Source: an uncultured Cocleimonas sp.
Lineage (GTDB): Bacteria; Pseudomonadota; Gammaproteobacteria; Thiotrichales; Thiotrichaceae
Direction of reading: 5' to 3'
DNA length: 6,962 nucleotides
Assembly (NCBI GenBank): GCA_937974135.1
Contig: CALJIH010000243.1
Coordinates: 1 to 6,962, forward strand
Shown here piece after piece: positions 6,679-6,962 of the stretch; position 1 is the stretch's first letter, and every line of letters starts with the position of its first letter. The notes beneath the pieces are model-generated. The model did not search any database, had not been told where the DNA came from, and saw only the letters and a program-made list of their open reading frames with translations. The position numbers and the translations under genes were made by a program.

Positions 6679-6716
6679 TGTTTTGGTTTAATTTAAGAAA
6701 ACAGGAAAAATTAGCT

Positions 6717-6737
6717 AAAAGTAGGGGGGTGTCTTTT
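6717..6737 (+). repeat. Intergenic 21-bp element, copy 3
   Basis: Identical to copies 1 and 2 and in the same orientation on the + strand, thus antisense to the adjoining regulator gene. Here the arms extend to a perfect 7-bp inverted repeat, CTAAAAG (6715-6721) / CTTTTAG (6733-6739), around the 11-base centre. It lies 103 bp upstream of the regulator's start codon and about 40 bp upstream of its candidate -35 box, a possible activator or repressor position. Confidence 0.85.
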
Positions 6738-6876
6738 AGAAACTTAGGAGATATTAATTGCAAAAATTACTTTTTATACTCGTCAAGATGAATAACCCTT
6801 CGAGCATAGTTAAATGAAATTAGTGTCAAAGTTTTCTAATTTAAAATGATCACTTTGGTTTTTGCGAAGTGCTATC

Positions 6877-6905
6877 TTAAAGTAATTTCATACTCTTGCT
6901 ATATC
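6877..6905 (+). promoter_or_regulatory. Candidate promoter facing the right edge of the window
   Basis: TATATC at 6900-6905 is preceded by TGC (extended -10 form), with TTAAAG at 6877-6882 as a weak -35 box 17 bp upstream. It would drive a + strand gene diverging from the regulator, starting at about 6912. Confidence 0.25.
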
Positions 6906-6922
6906 AGAGTTTTTGTAAATCA

Positions 6923-6962
6923 ATGCCGTTGACTAATCCTAAGAATTCGCTTCTTTCTTTAC
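6923..6962 (+). CDS. Possible start of a + strand gene cut by the window end
   Basis: ATG 6923 opens a frame reading MPLTNPKNSLLSL that is still open at the last base. Only 13 codons are visible, there is no clear Shine-Dalgarno, and the predicted promoter would leave a leader of about 11 bases. No family can be recognised. It is included because a divergent gene is expected after the long non-coding stretch; the frame may be accidental. Confidence 0.25.
   Translation, partial: MPLTNPKNSLLSL

Larger units (their letters stand above)
6614..6922. other. Non-coding stretch upstream of the regulator gene
   Basis: No credible complete gene is seen on either strand. Next to the regulator it holds the Shine-Dalgarno, a palindrome and a candidate promoter, and at 6717-6737 repeat copy 3. 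Beyond that it is AT-rich with a 7-bp inverted repeat AAATTAG (6817-6823) / CTAATTT (6836-6842) and a bulged stem CTCG (6779-6782) with AAG (6785-6787) against CTTCGAG (6798-6804). Neither has the form of a terminator. A candidate + strand promoter lies at 6877-6905. Confidence 0.6.

Noticed and set aside
3134..6737. CRISPR array
   Set aside because: Copies are 0.85-2.7 kb apart with genes between them, not regularly spaced by short spacers.
3134..6737. The element as a KOPS-type FtsK-orienting sequence (GGGNAGGG)
   Set aside because: The single orientation is suggestive, but the motif lacks the GGGNAGGG pattern and is confined to intergenic DNA here, unlike KOPS.
6614..6763. N-terminal extension of the CRP-family protein starting at TTG 6763
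   Set aside because: The added 50 residues are the translation of the repeat and the promoter region; ATG 6613 has a near-perfect Shine-Dalgarno and fits family length.

Overview
The window is AT-rich, compact, coding-dense bacterial DNA. The helicase, the CRP-type regulator and the amine dehydrogenase all read like Gammaproteobacteria: the RecQ core follows the E. coli protein closely, and the regulator keeps CRP's SRExxxR recognition helix. The low GC content and the betaine-type catabolic pair would suit a free-living, possibly marine, gammaproteobacterium. That placement is inference; there is no rRNA or other decisive marker here.

Layout. (1) Positions 1-3105, + strand: the 3' part of a choline-kinase-like phosphotransferase gene, then 8 bp later an 810-residue flavoprotein of the dimethylglycine/sarcosine dehydrogenase type (FAD oxidoreductase fused to a GcvT-like folate domain). 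They look like one operon for a methylated amine, most simply choline or betaine derivatives feeding one-carbon units into tetrahydrofolate and ending at glycine. (2) 3187-5331, + strand: recQ, a complete 714-residue DNA helicase with Zn, RQC and HRDC domains and an extra C-terminal helix-turn-helix region. (3) 5480-5701, + strand: a 73-residue protein with two membrane segments and no recognised family. (4) 5918-6613, - strand: a 231-residue CRP/FNR-family regulator with an intact cyclic-nucleotide-binding cassette, a strong Shine-Dalgarno site and a plausible promoter. (5) 6614-6962: about 350 bp with no convincing complete gene; a + strand reading frame that may be the start of another gene opens at 6923 and runs off the window.

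The most striking signal is a 21-bp element that occurs three times, identical in all copies and in the same orientation: 3134-3154, 5866-5886 and 6717-6737. It has a conserved TAGGGGGGTGT centre between AAAAG and CTTTT arms, and every copy lies between genes. One copy sits 32 bp before recQ, one 31 bp past the regulator's stop codon, and one about 100 bp upstream of the regulator's start, so the regulator gene is bracketed by direct copies. The perfectly kept centre argues for recognition as DNA (protein binding, uptake or a mobile-element signal) more than for a simple terminator. I do not recognise it as a named repeat family.

No tRNA, rRNA, CRISPR array, insertion sequence or phage gene was seen. 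Apart from the repeat family, the window looks like ordinary chromosomal housekeeping and catabolic content.
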